This document shows positions 63,431 to 64,000 of a stretch of DNA of 64,000 nucleotides, piece by piece (positions within the stretch are counted from its first letter, which is position 1; each line of letters opens with the position of its first letter). Location of the stretch: the NCBI GenBank assembly GCA_022410635.1, contig JAJVDF010000363.1, positions 423,980 through 487,979 on the forward strand, given 5' to 3'. The notes beneath the pieces are model-generated. The model ran no database searches, was not told where the DNA came from, and saw nothing but the letters and a program-made list of their open reading frames with translations. The position numbers were made by a program, and so were the translations under genes. Source of the DNA: Tretioscincus oriximinensis. Its lineage: Eukaryota > Chordata > Lepidosauria > Squamata > Gymnophthalmidae.

Positions 63431-64000
63431 CTGGAATTGTACCAGAGTGGAGCTTCCCCAAAATGTATTTTCTGTGGAAAGCAAAGAAAGATAAGACAAA
63501 ATTATATCATTCTTCTATCTGTTTTTAATTTAAAAAATGATAGCATCTTAAAACGGCTTTTAAAGCCCTAATTAAGACTCCCAATATCCAAACTAAATAT
63601 TAAATAAATGATTAATTTCAGGTCTATTCATACCATTGAGTTTTGCATACCCTGTGTATTATGTTAGATTATTATTTTTGTGTACAGTCCTCATGAGGTT
63701 GTATGGACTTTTGCACAGACTTTAGATGTACCCTATTTACTTTGTTAATGATAGCTAATAATATTGTCTGACCTCTAATACTTTCTCCCACGTGAGATGA
63801 TTTAGATCTATGCCATTTCTTACGTGCCTATATACAGTAAAATTATTTTGCAAAATGCCAATATAATGTAAATGTTCAGGTCAAATCATGTTATCCTGCA
63901 AATTCTACTGTCAAAGGAGCAAGAACATAACACTAGAAATCTGAGTGAAAGGATTCCACAAAATCACACAAAATGAGCCAACTGTCCACAGCAGCCATTG

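Larger units (their letters stand above)
45729..64000. other. Upstream region of PAK6 (5' introns and intergenic)
   Basis: Because coding exon 1 begins with an acceptor, at least part of this region is PAK6 5' intron. No non-coding exon can be fixed from sequence alone. Besides the repeats listed separately, 49400-50600, 53000-53670, 55165-55800, 58400-59600 and 59900-61300 show nothing I can name. No BUB1B exon, the neighbour expected from mammals, was found. Confidence 0.5.

Overview
The window is nuclear DNA from a squamate reptile, probably a lizard. Evidence for this is the mix of CR1-type and L2-like LINE tails, tRNA-derived SINEs with a GAAGAAG tail (the Sauria-SINE type), a Dong/R4-clade LINE, many short inverted-repeat DNA elements, and spliced vertebrate genes. 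Isolated single N bases occur throughout, so this is a draft consensus.

Three protein-coding genes are supported. At the left edge (about 1.0-4.9 kb, + strand) are the last three coding exons of PLCB2, ending in the phospholipase C beta-2 C-terminal coiled coil and a terminal DSRL peptide. At 11.64-12.53 kb (+ strand) is the single-exon gene ANKRD63, inside a GC/CpG-rich block with a TATA box about 85 bp before the ATG. From 45.7 down to 20.4 kb (- strand) is PAK6, complete in coding sequence: eight coding exons, 669 codons plus stop, all joins with GT/AG sites and matching phases. It carries the CRIB domain, the linker and the full kinase domain. The gene order PLCB2, ANKRD63, PAK6 with these orientations is the one at human 15q15.1, in mirror image. 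ANKRD63 and PAK6 are tail to tail.

Layout: 1-4.9 kb PLCB2 3' end with an L2 and a SINE in its introns; 4.9-11.4 kb intergenic with a MITE, an L2 tail and a hairpin repeat; 11.4-12.6 kb ANKRD63; 12.6-20.4 kb intergenic with CR1 (one copy with reverse-transcriptase remnants), SINEs and the presumed PAK6 3' UTR; 20.4-45.7 kb PAK6. The large PAK6 intron (30.8-42.35 kb) holds a 3.1-kb Dong/R4-clade LINE sitting in a TAA microsatellite and an unassigned plus-strand reading frame with a membrane segment. From 45.7 to 64 kb is the presumed PAK6 5' non-coding region (no non-coding exon proven), rich in CR1, L2, SINEs, hairpin repeats and a 711-bp hAT-like element that carries a CpG-rich, promoter-like insert.

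The genes are signalling components (G-protein-driven PLC beta; Cdc42-binding kinase) and an ankyrin protein; nothing in the sequence shows that they act in one pathway. The less ordinary content is in the mobile DNA: a hairpin retroposon-like family whose two arms covary from copy to copy, the hAT-like element with an apparently captured promoter-like segment, several nested insertions that give relative ages, and a 118-bp near-perfect inverted repeat in a PAK6 intron.
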